A stretch of DNA of 64,000 nt. It comes from Spongilla lacustris. Lineage: Eukaryota; Porifera; Demospongiae; Spongillida; Spongillidae. The stretch covers positions 5,455,642 through 5,519,641 of the forward strand of contig OX442422.1 of the NCBI GenBank assembly GCA_949361645.1. Reading direction: 5' to 3'. Positions 22,615-33,184 of the stretch are shown here, piece after piece; position 1 is the first letter of the stretch; every line of letters starts with the position of its first letter. A model generated the notes under the pieces. It was given only the letters and a program-made list of their open reading frames with translations, had not been told where the DNA came from and did no database searches. The translations under genes were made by a program, and so were the position numbers.

Positions 22615-24556
22615 CTCTTTTGTGCCAATTTCATTGCGTCCAAATGCCATACAGCTAAGAAGTTATTATCCAAACTTGAAGGTATTGCAAGTAGGGACCC
22701 ACAAGTAGATGTGTAGTGGTTTTTGTCGGTTCAATGACTTGGCTCAAGCTATATATTCCAACTCCATTAGCCTTTGATGCTCTGCATATGTTTGATGTTG
22801 ATGTGCGCCAGTGTTTCCTTAACTGTATGGCAGTCACCATAACTGATGCTTCATGGTGTCAAGCACAGCTCACTCTACATTTATCAGTGTGGTTTGGGAC
22901 TTCGCTCCCTCTCCCATCATGCCAGTGCAGCATTCATTGCATCCTATTCTTCATCTGGATGGTGTAATAATGAGGATGCACATTTGAATCGTGCTATTGA
23001 TACGTATATGTTCAATGAGCAAGTTGCATTAACTGAGAAGATATCTCTTAGCTCCATCACGTCTGTACCTTGCAGTCAGAAAGGTTTATCTTTGAAACTG
23101 GATAGCTTTCAATTCCAGCAACTTATGGAAAAGTCCTCACCTGCTGATAAAGCACGTCTATATTCAGTTTCAGCCAAGCATGCTGCATCATGGCTTTCTG
23201 TAGCACCCTCCATAGGGCTAGGCTTCCATCTTGATCCAGAGGAGTTCCATATTGCAGTAAAGTTAGATATCTCGTATGGGTCTCAGTGTGCACTATGCCC
23301 TGTTAGTTCTCTTGACTCCCTAGGCCACCATGCAACTACTTGCAAAAGAGGGGGTGATGCTATATTTCGCCATAACAATCTTCGGGATATTTTGGCAGGA
23401 TCCTTCCATACTGCACATTTGTCTGTCCAGGTTGAAGCAGGTGCAGGGCTCAGCACAGACCTCTCCCAGTCAAGACCAGCAGATATTCTTGTACAGGACT
23501 GGGATCGAGGAAAGCCAGCCGCCTTTGACTTTGACATCTCTGTTGACTCACCGCTAAACTCCAATGTTTTGCCTGCAGCAGGAGCAAGAGCAGGTGCAGC
23601 ATCAGAGGCGGCTGAGCTTAGGAAGCACACTGCAAATGATGCAAAGTGTGCAGAGTTGGGGTGGGTGTCCATCCCTCTTGTGGTGGAGTCTTATGGGGCA
23701 TGGGGCAAGGAGGCTCAGCAATCATTTTATAAACTGGCATCTCGCCTTGCTGTCCATGGCTGTGTGCCAAAGTCCATGGCAACCTTTGAACTTTATGCAC
23801 GGCTAAACATCTCCCTGGTGAGGGCAAACTCTAGGGCAATGTTGTCTAGGTCCTAGATTATGTTAATTTTTAGTGTTATATTATCATTAGTGTTATAGCT
23901 GTATTCTGCATAGTGTAATATTATTATTATTGTACAAATCATCTATACAATCCCTATTATAATATATATATTTATATATATTATACTTTAATAGCTGTTG
24001 TAAATGTGCATTGACAAATCAGGTTCATAGGACATAAAGCAGATATATAATAATACATGTTAGGTAAGGTGATGTTGCTGATGCAACCTCTGTCTAAGCC
24101 AGCACTTCCCTCAGTGCTACAATGAAACATGCAATAGCTGCAGAAGCAAGCCTAGAAAAAGTTTTGTCATGCTTCTTTCCGGGTGGTGGCATTTAATAAA
24201 AATCCTATGCATGTATGCTGTGCCATGCACATTCTTACAATATTGGTGAGATAATGATTATACAAAACTAGGGATGGCTCCAATTCATAGCACTTTTTTG
24301 TTTTGACCCCCCTCCCCCAAGAATTAATTTATTTGTTCTATATATTTGTACTACATTGCACATGCTACAGTATGGTGCAACTTCATTAATCAAAGCTGCA
24401 GAACATGGTCTTGTTACTTGTGTGGATCAACTCCTTTCAGAATCTGCTTCTGGTATCAATGTGGATATTGCATTCCAGAGAATTTTCGCAATTGACATTT
24501 CAGAGACAGATCCAGAAGATCTGGAAGAGACCTATCCTGATTTACTGATGATCTAG
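15171..24556 (+). CDS. Ankyrin-repeat protein gene 2 (complete, 11 exons)
   Basis: Exons: 15171-15207 (MSAILPEVIETV, ends phase 1), 15441-15532 (capping repeat, LRDAVWRGDIGEVARLIKSG), 15959-16060, 16915-17016, 17385-17486, 18338-18445, 19383-19484, 19853-19954, 20774-20875, 21748-21855 and terminal 24371-24556. All join in frame to about 380 residues: a short N-terminus, a half cap, eight full ankyrin units of 34 or 36 residues (TPLHLAA...LLSTPGIDVNIKD), a last unit and an acidic tail (SETDPEDLEET). The internal order by first residue is D-Y-H-D-Y-H-G-Y, a triplet repeating at about 2.4 kb. No membrane segment or catalytic domain is seen, so a cytosolic binding scaffold is likely. Donors are GTACGT, GTAAGC, GTGAGT and GTAAGT. 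The last intron holds a foldback element and a retrotransposon tail. Confidence 0.85.
17065..17184 (+). repeat. Truncated MITE copy in gene 2 intron
   Basis: Follows exon 16915-17016; same sequence as 50-166. Confidence 0.7.
18747..19015 (-). mobile_element. hAT-like fragment in gene 2 intron
   Basis: Replaces the right part of one intron repeat. The minus-strand edge CAGTGGCGGCCTGGTCGG is at 19015. It includes a GAGCGCTAGCGCT stretch, also present in the copies at 2983-3194 and 55571-55823. Confidence 0.45.
19531..19650 (+). repeat. Truncated MITE copy in gene 2 intron
   Basis: Follows exon 19383-19484; one triplet module after the copy at 17065-17184. Confidence 0.7.
21903..22556. repeat. 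Foldback element, copy 3
   Basis: Same structure as 1846-2534, in the last intron of gene 2, followed by an (ATT)n tract at 22566-22613. Confidence 0.75.
22625..23935 (+). mobile_element. 5'-truncated non-LTR retrotransposon, C-terminal ORF region
   Basis: The longest frame (22846-23856) encodes the end of a reverse-transcriptase-type polyprotein. In order: a helical region (ADKARLYSVSAKHAASWLSV), a CCHC knuckle (CALCP...HHATTC, C-x2-C-x9-H-x4-C), then RPADILV and GKPAAFDFDIS with an upstream glutamate (QVEAGAGL), which resembles a PD-(D/E)XK-type nuclease core. It ends with AELGWVSIPLVVESYGAWG and LVRANSRAMLSRS then stop. The polymerase domain itself is not present, and 22625-22900 is frameshifted. 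The 3' UTR ends in an ATT tract near 23925. It lies in the last intron of ankyrin gene 2, same strand. Family assignment is by remembered pattern. Confidence 0.65.
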
Positions 24557-26122
24557 ACGAGACAGATCCTGAAGATGACTAGCTATTGTTAACACTTTTT
24601 AACTGACTGTATGCTTGCCTGATAGAATGGTTTATTACATACCTGTATGTATTATTTTTAGTGTTATTGTCATTATTCAATGAACATACATACATGTAAG
24701 TACCCTAATACATGATGTACTTGTCATTGTGTGGAATATCTGCTTTATCAATGTTAACATAACGAATAAGGTGATTTCGTCCCTATATATTTAGCGGATG
24801 TATGACTTCAATCAAAATCAAACTACAGGACAGGACAGACACCAGCTGCATGGGCACCAGTCCATGTACATCAGCTGGGCATATCAGCTGAGTACCAGTA
24901 CTTGATTTTATACCTCAGTCTGACATTTTTAGGATATGTATTTTGAGCACAAAAAAAATCCAAAAGCTTAAAAGCTGAAATTCATTTGGCGAATGACATG
25001 TAATCCATCCTACATGTATATACCTGCAGCAAATATATTTAGTGGCAACTTGAGATCAGGTAGGGATTCAGTGTCATCTGTTAGCATTAACAAGCAGCAG
25101 ATACTTTTAGCTCAGTGATGCATATGCATGATATATATGTACATGATTTGAGCCAGTAACTAGGAAATAAGTTTCACTATTTTTTAAAATTACAACCATA
25201 TCATGCATATAAGATTATTGTTATTATTTGTATAATGCGTTCTGCATGGAGATGTACAGGCATTGATAAATTCAAAATATCCTAAATTCCAAATTCAGGA
25301 TCAGTGGGAATTAAGCATCAAATCAGAACTTTCCTGACTTGTTGGCATGAAGTTCACAAGGGACATGAGGCCTGGCAAGCCTGGTTGGGCAATGATTTTT
25401 TTTTACTCCTACAAAATTGGGTATGAGCATGATATTATTGTTGGATGCATGATCCATTGATTGCTGGATGGAGGACGGTGGTGATGTTTCTACTTTCAAA
25501 TTGCAAAGCAAGTTAGCTGCTCTAAACTGAAAAATCACAGTACAGCAAGGTGGCATACCGTCATTGGGGTTACCACTTTATAAATGCGATCTTTCATTGC
25601 AACAGTTCTCTGTTTTTTGATGAAGATGTTCTTCATTGCCCATCCCCCCCCCCCCCCCCCCCCCCCCCCCGGCTTGAAGAATGTGCAGACCTTGCATGTA
25701 TTGGTGCCCAGCTGATGTGCCCAGCTAATGTACTGGTGCCCAGCTGATGTGCCCAGCTAATGTACTGGTGCCCAGCTGATGTGCCCAACTGATGTGCCCA
25801 GCTAATGTACTGGTGCCCAGCTGATGTACTGGTGCCCAGCTGATGTACTGGTGCCCAGCTAATGTACTGGCCGGCATGGTGCCCAGCTAGTGTCTGTCCT
25901 GCCCTGCAGCATTTGACCTGGAAGTCATTCATCCGAGCCTCATTTTGGACAGACTATCTTGGAACACTACTCATCATTTTTGGTGTGTTCTGCTCCTTAC
26001 TACAGACCTGTATTCCTTACATGTAGTGGTTGATGTGTATGCTGGGTGAGGGAATGAAGCTAAAGCCTCTTTCCTAAAAGTAAGCAAAAGGTTTGCACCT
26101 CAGTTGGGAATGAGTGTTTGCT
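24557..26122. repeat. 3' flank of ankyrin gene 2 (shared unit) with VNTR
   Basis: Same flank as after genes 1 and 3. At 25644-25671 is a long poly-C run. At 25690-25880 is a GTGCCCAGCTGATGTACTG-type tandem repeat of about 19-21 bp, also present at 60733-60905. The shared flank stops at TGGGAATGAGTGTTTGCTG (26122), where the TIR-bounded block begins; gene 3's flank continues differently. Confidence 0.7.
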
Positions 26123-27035
26123 GCTCAGGGCAGTTAAGGCATGGGTTCTCAATAGAAACCTTTTTTCTAACATAGTTGCTATGCACTGTGCTATATTTAA
26201 ATTATGAATGCATAATATTAAAGCCCGGATTAAACTCGATATAATATTGCATTTAATGCGTGATGACGTCACGCGGACACGGGCTATTAATGAATATATA
26301 CCTTAACCGTATGGAATCAAATACGGAACTGAAGACGTGACAGTAATGTCTTAAAAACTTTAGTATATATTGCACTTACTATGGACTACATAAGTGCCGG
26401 TAGGACCTTTCTGAATTCAGTCTTAGCGGACAGATAAATTTAATAATGCTCTAAAGTTTGGACCTTTTTATCAATTTAATCAACTAATACTCACAGTAAC
26501 TTGGTAATCAAGATCATGATCGTCTGGTCCTACTGCAATTTGGTAAGTACAATGACTCTAGAGTTTTATGGTAGATGTAAAAAAAATTAACTGGCACAGC
26601 ATCAACTCAGTAAGCGTTGCTTTTGTTGAGTACTACCTCCATTTTCGCGCGCCGCCACGTAACTAGGTTATGCACGCGCGCCGCTATGGCGGGATAAGCC
26701 CGCGTTCGTTCGGCTGCTAGAGTAATAGTGGAATAGTGGAGCGTACGCATGTTTTTGTTTTGAATCACCAGCCTTTTAAACTATAATATGCGTTTGTGGG
26801 TTCTGCTGAGTCGTGCTGACACGGATACCACCCACAAACCGCATTCTAAACGATTGTGGGTTTTGTGGGTGCTAACGTATACACTCATACACGCACACAC
26901 ATAAACAAAGCGTGTAACGGCTTTCAAAGATAAACACAATAACAACTATTCGATGTCAAATCCGGGAGCTCTCTATGGCAACGCTCCTGAAACTCCTCTG
27001 TATACCCCCTACATGTGTTCTCCTGTATGTAATTA

Positions 27036-28450
27036 TATGGTGTGGTATGAGAGAAGATGGGTGTGGTATGAGAGAAGATGGGTGTGGTATGAGGGAAGAT
27101 GGGTGTGGTATGAGGGAAGATGGGTGTGGTGTGTGTTTAGGGGGAAGATGGGTGTGGTGTGAGGAAGGAAGATGGGTGTGGTGTGAAGAGGGAAGATGGG
27201 TGTGGTGTGAGGAGGGAACATGGGTGTAGTGTGAGGATGGAACATGGGCGTAGTGTGAGGAGGGAACATGGGCGTAGTGTGAGGAGGGAACACAAGTGTG
27301 GTGTGAGGAGGAAACATGGGCGTAGTGTGAGGAGGGAACATGGGTGTAGTGTGAGGTGGGAACATGGGTGTAGTGTGAGGAGGGAACATGGGTAGTGTGA
27401 GGAGGAACATGGGTGTAGTGTGAGGAGGGAACATGGGCAAAGTGTGAGGAGGGAACATAGGTGTAGTGTGAGGAGGGAGTGTGTGGAGGGAACATGGGTG
27501 TAGTGTGAGGAGGGAGTGTGTGGAGGGAACATGGGTGTAGTGTGAGGAGGGAGTGTGAGGAGGGAACATGGGTGTAGTGTGAGGAGGGAGTGTGAGGAGG
27601 GAACATGGGTGTAGTGAGAGGAGGGAACATGGGTGTAGTGTGAGGAGGGAGTGTGGGGAGGGAACATGGGTGTAGTGTGAGGAGGGAACATGGGTGTAGT
27701 GTGAGGAGGGAACATGGGTGTAGTGTGAGGAGGGAACATGGGTGTAGTGTGAGGAGGGAACATGGGTGTAGTGTGAGGAGGGAACATGGGTGTAGTGTGA
27801 GGAGGGAACATGGGTGTAGTGTGAGGAGGGAACATGGGTGTAGTGTGAGGAGGGAACATGGGTGTAGTGTGAGGAGGGAACATGGGTGTAGTGTGAGGAG
27901 GGAGTGTGAGGAGGGAACATGGGTGTAGTGTGAGGAGGGAGTGTGAGGAGGGAACATGGGTGTAGTGAGAGGAGGGAACATGGGTGTAGTGTGAGGAGGG
28001 AGTGTGGGGAGGGAACATGGGTGTAGTGTGAGGAGGGAACATGGGTGTAGTGTGAGGAGGGAACATGGGTGTAGTGTGAGGAGGGAACATGGGTGTAGTG
28101 TGAGGAGGGAACATGGGTGTAGTGTGAGGAGGGAACATGGGTGTAGTGTGAGGAGGGAACATGGGTGTAGTGTGAGGAGGGAACATGGGTGTAGTGTGAG
28201 GAGGGAACATGGGTGTAGTGTGAGGAGGGAACATGGGTGTAGTGTGAGGAGGGAACATGGGTGTAGTGTGAGGAGGGAACATGGGTGTAGTGTGAGGAGG
28301 GAACATGGGTGTAGTGTGAGGAGGGAACATGGGTGTAGTGTGAGGAGGGAACATGGGTGTAGTGTGAGGAGGGAACATGGGTGTAGTGTGAGGAGGGAAC
28401 ATGGGTGTAGTGTGAGGAGGGAACATGGGCATAGCATGAGGAGGGAACAT
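27036..28450 (+). repeat. 24-bp minisatellite with higher-order structure
   Basis: The unit is GGGTGTAGTGTGAGGAGGGA plus ACAT, about 55 units. The first part is heterogeneous. Blocks marked by GAGTGTGAGGAGGG variants recur about 352 bp apart (27540-27660 and 27893-28012), each followed by a run of pure units. Since 24 is a multiple of 3, long frames exist on both strands (up to 504 codons) but are artefacts. Confidence 0.85.
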
Positions 28451-28931
28451 GGGCGTGGCCTTCTGTGCACCTTTTGACTCTTCTAGAGCACTCCTGTGGT
28501 CCAGCTAGGGCATTGAGAAGGGAACATGGGTGCTGGAGGGAACCATCTACATGTTTGAAGTACGATTATTAAAACACAGTACTACATAGCAGAGAGATAG
28601 CCATAGATAGTGGTATAGCACAAACTCCTAAATCACGTATGGGTCGTCTGTACATATATACCATATGTAGCGCTCTAAATATGCAGCAAACACTTAATTG
28701 CTTGCAGAATTTTAAATCTAGCCTGCACACCTTCCTCGTAGTACTAGTAGGCCCAGGCAGGTGGGCTTAGGCTAGAATCGATCGATAATTGAATACCTCC
28801 CTCAGTTTCAAAACACACCGCACAACGCACACTCACGCAAGATAAACACGCTCGTATGACTCTACAGTTTATTATTATACCAAGCACGACTAGGCTCCTT
28901 TGCACGTAAACATATACTGCATCATACATGC

Positions 28932-29033
<102 letters not shown>

Positions 29034-29324
29034 TAAATAACGCCCCCCACACCACAACACTATGTATACGCCCTCCCCCCCCCCCCCCCCCACACACACA
29101 CGCGCGCACAAGCACACACGACACAAAACACGGGCTCCCACGCGCACCCACATACAAGCACACGAACATAAAATTTATACAACGTACTTAAAGATCGAAA
29201 CAAAACACACGCACTGGCCCACAGTAGCCGCCCGGCCGCATCGCTTCAAATAAGTCACGTGCGATATCGTATGAATTTCATTAACTCTATAAAATTAAAA
29301 CCCACGCCTTAACTGCCCTGAGCA

Positions 29325-31960
29325 TGAAGTTGCCGTGTTTTCTATAAAAACGTTGTTTAGTTCGCTGCGAGGTTGTTACATTTGTTGCTGTGTGCAGAGA
29401 TAATATATAGATTATCTCTGCTGTGTGTTCTTAACAGACGCAGCTTGTTTTTACCCATTGAACACCTCTAAGCGGGAGTGTCACTGTACTAGCTCTTTAG
29501 TTCCTCTCCATACCGGTACGCATGTATTGTTAGCTTTATTACCGGTAGCCGCGATATCCCCGATCATGTTGCTTTCCTGTATACTTTCCAAAGCCCTCCC
29601 TTTGTCTGCATATGCTTTACCCAATCAGAACGGTGTTTGCACGTTGCATTCTGAGCAGTGATAGAAAACCGGACCATATTGTAGGCCTATCAACACGTAT
29701 GTTACTCTGATTGTACACAATACGAATGAAGGCTTACATTTACATTCGCATTGCTTAACTGCTGAACGTTCTGCTTGTATAAATTATATTTCCTTTAAAA
29801 AGTGTGCTCGTTTTTCTTTTCTTGGTACTGGATTTCCCTTTTGTTCCTTTCTCAGCTCTTCAGTGTGGCATTGCACCTAAATCATATTTTAAAACGCTTA
29901 CACGTTCACCACCACTAAAAATTATAACTGGCATGATTTATTGTAATATCAGGTTCTCCGCATACTTTTGAATTCACCAGAACATCTCAGTTCATCACAC
30001 AAGACCCATTTAACTATAGCTGTCCTTCTGAAGAAAAAGGTTTGGTATAGTAGACAAAACCAGATATCTAGTTATAATCCTGTAGGGAGCCAAATTTTAG
30101 GGTTAGGTTTATACTGCCTTTGGGTTTTGGTTAATAGCCAGATATACATGTGTAAAGGGGCATCACTTGGCATGTCGTAGAAATGGTGTAAAATGGCACA
30201 ACTAACCCAGCCAAGTGGGTCAGTTGATCTTTGAGCGATATGCTGTCTTAAGCTAAAGTTATGTGCGTATGCTAGCATGAGTAGGCCAAGGCTTTCTTGT
30301 CTCTTGTCCAATGTCCAAGCATTGTGAAATAATTGATCAAAGTAAATTCATACACATGCATGACACTTTACCAATGAGAGCCCATAAAATTGATTTGCAG
30401 GTGTTTTAACGTGATTCACAACATCATTCTCCATTTTATAAATATAAACAGAATGCCTCTGAGATTGCTTCATAGCCAAACAAGCCTAGCTCACTATTTC
30501 TGTTACATGAACCAATAATGCCATATAATTGCAGTTAAAGCATATGGCTCAACTAACCCCTTCAGTTGCAAATGGCTCTTAATCCCACTACTAACTTTTC
30601 AAGTAAAGAGGAAAGTTGCATAAAATGGAAGCAAGGTATATAGTTTATTTTAAACATTAATATAGCTGCATAATTATACTTTCTAACACCCTATAGCTAG
30701 ACTGAAACGGAAATATCATTGATGAGAGCACAGATTGTAAGAAAATAGAATTTCACTCTGATCAACAAATCTCTTATTTTTGAATATTACATTGTGGGTG
30801 GGTTTGTGTCCCATTCGCTGTGGAGACATATTGTAACTGGGGCAAAGAAGCTCACACCACCTTCTCCCACCTTGCATTCTGCATTGCCACCACCTCTTCC
30901 TGCCACAAGGTCACATCTTGGCTGAAATATATGGCAGGCTAAACTTCACCCTCATCCCAGCCATTGCAAGGGCCATTCTGGGTAGATATTTACCCACCGA
31001 AGACAAATTAGTATTTTAAAGTGTGTTTATGTGAACATTAATGTCAATATACATGTATATACATCTTAGATCTCATCACAAGGGAAGACCTCACTTTCCT
31101 CACTAGTGATATTTAAATTGTCTCTCATGGTTGTAATGAATACAAAAACAAAATCCTTATGTAGGACAAAAAGCTAGTCATTGCACTTAATATATGTTAG
31201 CATAGTTCAAGTATGTTTTGTCGTAAAGCTAAAAAAAAAGGGGGGGGGGGGGGGGGTGGGGGGGCTCAACTAACCTAGTGGCTCAACTAGCCCACTCCTC
31301 CCCTACTTATAATAATTCTCAAAAGGGTTAGGCGAGTCAAGTGTATAATTAATAACTCAATAGTGAAATCCCCTTGTTTAATAATTTCAATTTTCTAGTA
31401 GTCCACCAAGAACACTGATTTCTATGCTTACATATAACAACACGATAAAAGTTCCATATAAGAGCTTTCAATGGTTAACATGTACATTTAGATGCAGATG
31501 CATAAAAATTTGGATCTAAAAAACACCACCTTGGGAGTGTAGAAATATCAAGATAATTGAACAAGATTATCTGCAATGAAAGATGACACTTTTCATATTG
31601 CATTTATAATGCATCTTGGGTCTAGTATAGTTAACCAGAAGTTGTGTACAATGTAGATGAAACCTAATGGTTAGGCGAGTTAAGTGCTTGGTGGAATTGA
31701 ATAGTAGGAATATCCTAAATTGAATATATTTCAGCCATGGAAAATACTGTATTCTGTGCATACCAGTACTTTTCAATTTGATAAGTTATCCTTTAATATA
31801 CCACTAAAATAATATTAATGAAGCTCATAATTATATTTGTGGCCACCAATCCCCTAAAATATTTGTGTACCGCATAGTACATGCATGAGTTATTATGTGC
31901 CACTGACTTTTTAAAAGAATTCATTTGCCTGATTCAGTTTACAATTGCTGTACAAATTAA
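29325..31960 (+). repeat. Left arm of a large palindrome
   Basis: Matches the reverse complement of about 33185-36080 over its whole length with scattered differences. Checked pairs include 29325-29395 with 36010-36080, 29560-29690 with 35640-35760, 29700-29830 with 35420-35540, 30580-30790 with 34430-34700, and 31370-31780 with 33300-33760. It contains a perfect hairpin at 29394-29421 (GCAGAGATAAT stem) that the other arm lacks. It includes GGCTCAACTAACC motifs at several points. No supported gene. Confidence 0.85.
30795..31133 (+). mobile_element. Retrotransposon tail inserted in left palindrome arm
   Basis: Encodes WVCVPFAVETYCNWGKEAHT, homologous to the C-terminal part of the element at 22625-23935, then decays. 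It sits between ATTACATTG and TAATGAATAC, which are contiguous in the other arm. A possible short duplication (TTG) flanks it. Confidence 0.6.
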
Positions 31961-32159
31961 TGTCATTAATGTCCTTTCACCTTTAACCAGACAAGTACAC
32001 ACTGTGGGCTGCACGCAGTTGAAAAAATAATAATCAATACGAAACCAAATGTTTGGGAGGGACAAAAGCAAACTGCTTTTGCACTGATGCAATCATAGTA
32101 GCAAGCCTACCTAGACTGTAGTTTACAACGATTACCCCTATACAGAGTAGGACTGAAGG

Positions 32160-32810
32160 GACAAGTATAATCAAATATACTGCAACCTATTGGGTGTAGG
32201 AATGTAGCTATGTTTAGTGCAGTATAGGTATGTGCACATAGTGTGGGTATAGGTGTAGTGCAGTGTATGTGTAGTGTAGTGTATGTGTATGTGTAGTGTA
32301 TTGTAGTGTAGTGTATGTGTAGTGTATGTGTAGTGTAGTGTAGTGTATGTGTAGTGTAGTGTATGTTTAGTGTAGTGTATGTGTAGTGTAGTGTATGTGT
32401 AGTGTAGTGTATGTGTAGTGTAGTGTATGTGTAGTGTAGTGTATGTGTAGTGTAGTGTATGTGTAGTGTATGTGTAGTGTAGTATATGTGTAGTGTAGTG
32501 TATGTGTAGTGTAGTGTATGTGTAGTGTATGTGTATGTGTATGTGTAGTGTAGTGTAGTGTATGTGTAGTGTAGTGTAGTGTATGTGTAGTGTATGTGTA
32601 GTGTATGTGTAGTGTAGTGTATGTGTACTGTAGTGTATGTGTAGTGTAGTGTATGTGCAGTGTAGTGTAGTGTAGTGTATGTGTAGTGTAGTGTAGTGTA
32701 TGTGTAGTGTAGTGTATGTGTAGTGTAGTATATGTGTAGTGTAGTGTATGTGTAGTGTAGTGTATGTGTACATGTGTGTAGTGGGGGCATAAGTAAGTGC
32801 CGTAGTGTAG
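32160..32810 (+). repeat. TGTAGTGTATG minisatellite in the palindrome loop
   Basis: Irregular array of GTGTAGTGTAGTGTATGTGT-type units. The multi-frame open stretches on the minus strand are artefacts. It lies in the loop (about 31960-33185) between the palindrome arms. Confidence 0.9.
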
Positions 32811-33184
32811 TGTGGTTTTAGGTAAGTGTATTTTAAGTGTGGGTGTAGATATTTGAGGGTTAATTACAAACTGCATTTATACATGCAATGTGAGTATCAA
32901 CTTATTGTCTAATGTCCTGGTGTACACTGTGGTAGGTATCTATATGCTAATATGAAGGATTACTGTGTTTTACTAGAAGGCACACTGCAGAAAAACAGCA
33001 TTAGTAGATGACCTTTTCTATTTTTCTGAGTGTAAAACTGGACTGCCAAATCCACTAAACCATTTTGAAGTAATCCTTATTGGTTAATGCCATACTCTGT
33101 GTAGGGTAATCATTGTTAACAACAGTCTGGGTAATGCTTGCTGGTAACATTGCATCAGCACAAAGGAATTCCCTTTTGTTACTC

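Noticed and set aside
26956..28470. 504- and 437-codon frames on the minus strand and VRREHGCS repeats on the plus strand
   Set aside because: The 24-bp repeat unit has no stops in several frames. No conservation signal beyond the repeat itself.
29425..29661. 78-codon frame with hydrophobic stretch in the palindrome
   Set aside because: The matching part of the other palindrome arm does not keep the frame.
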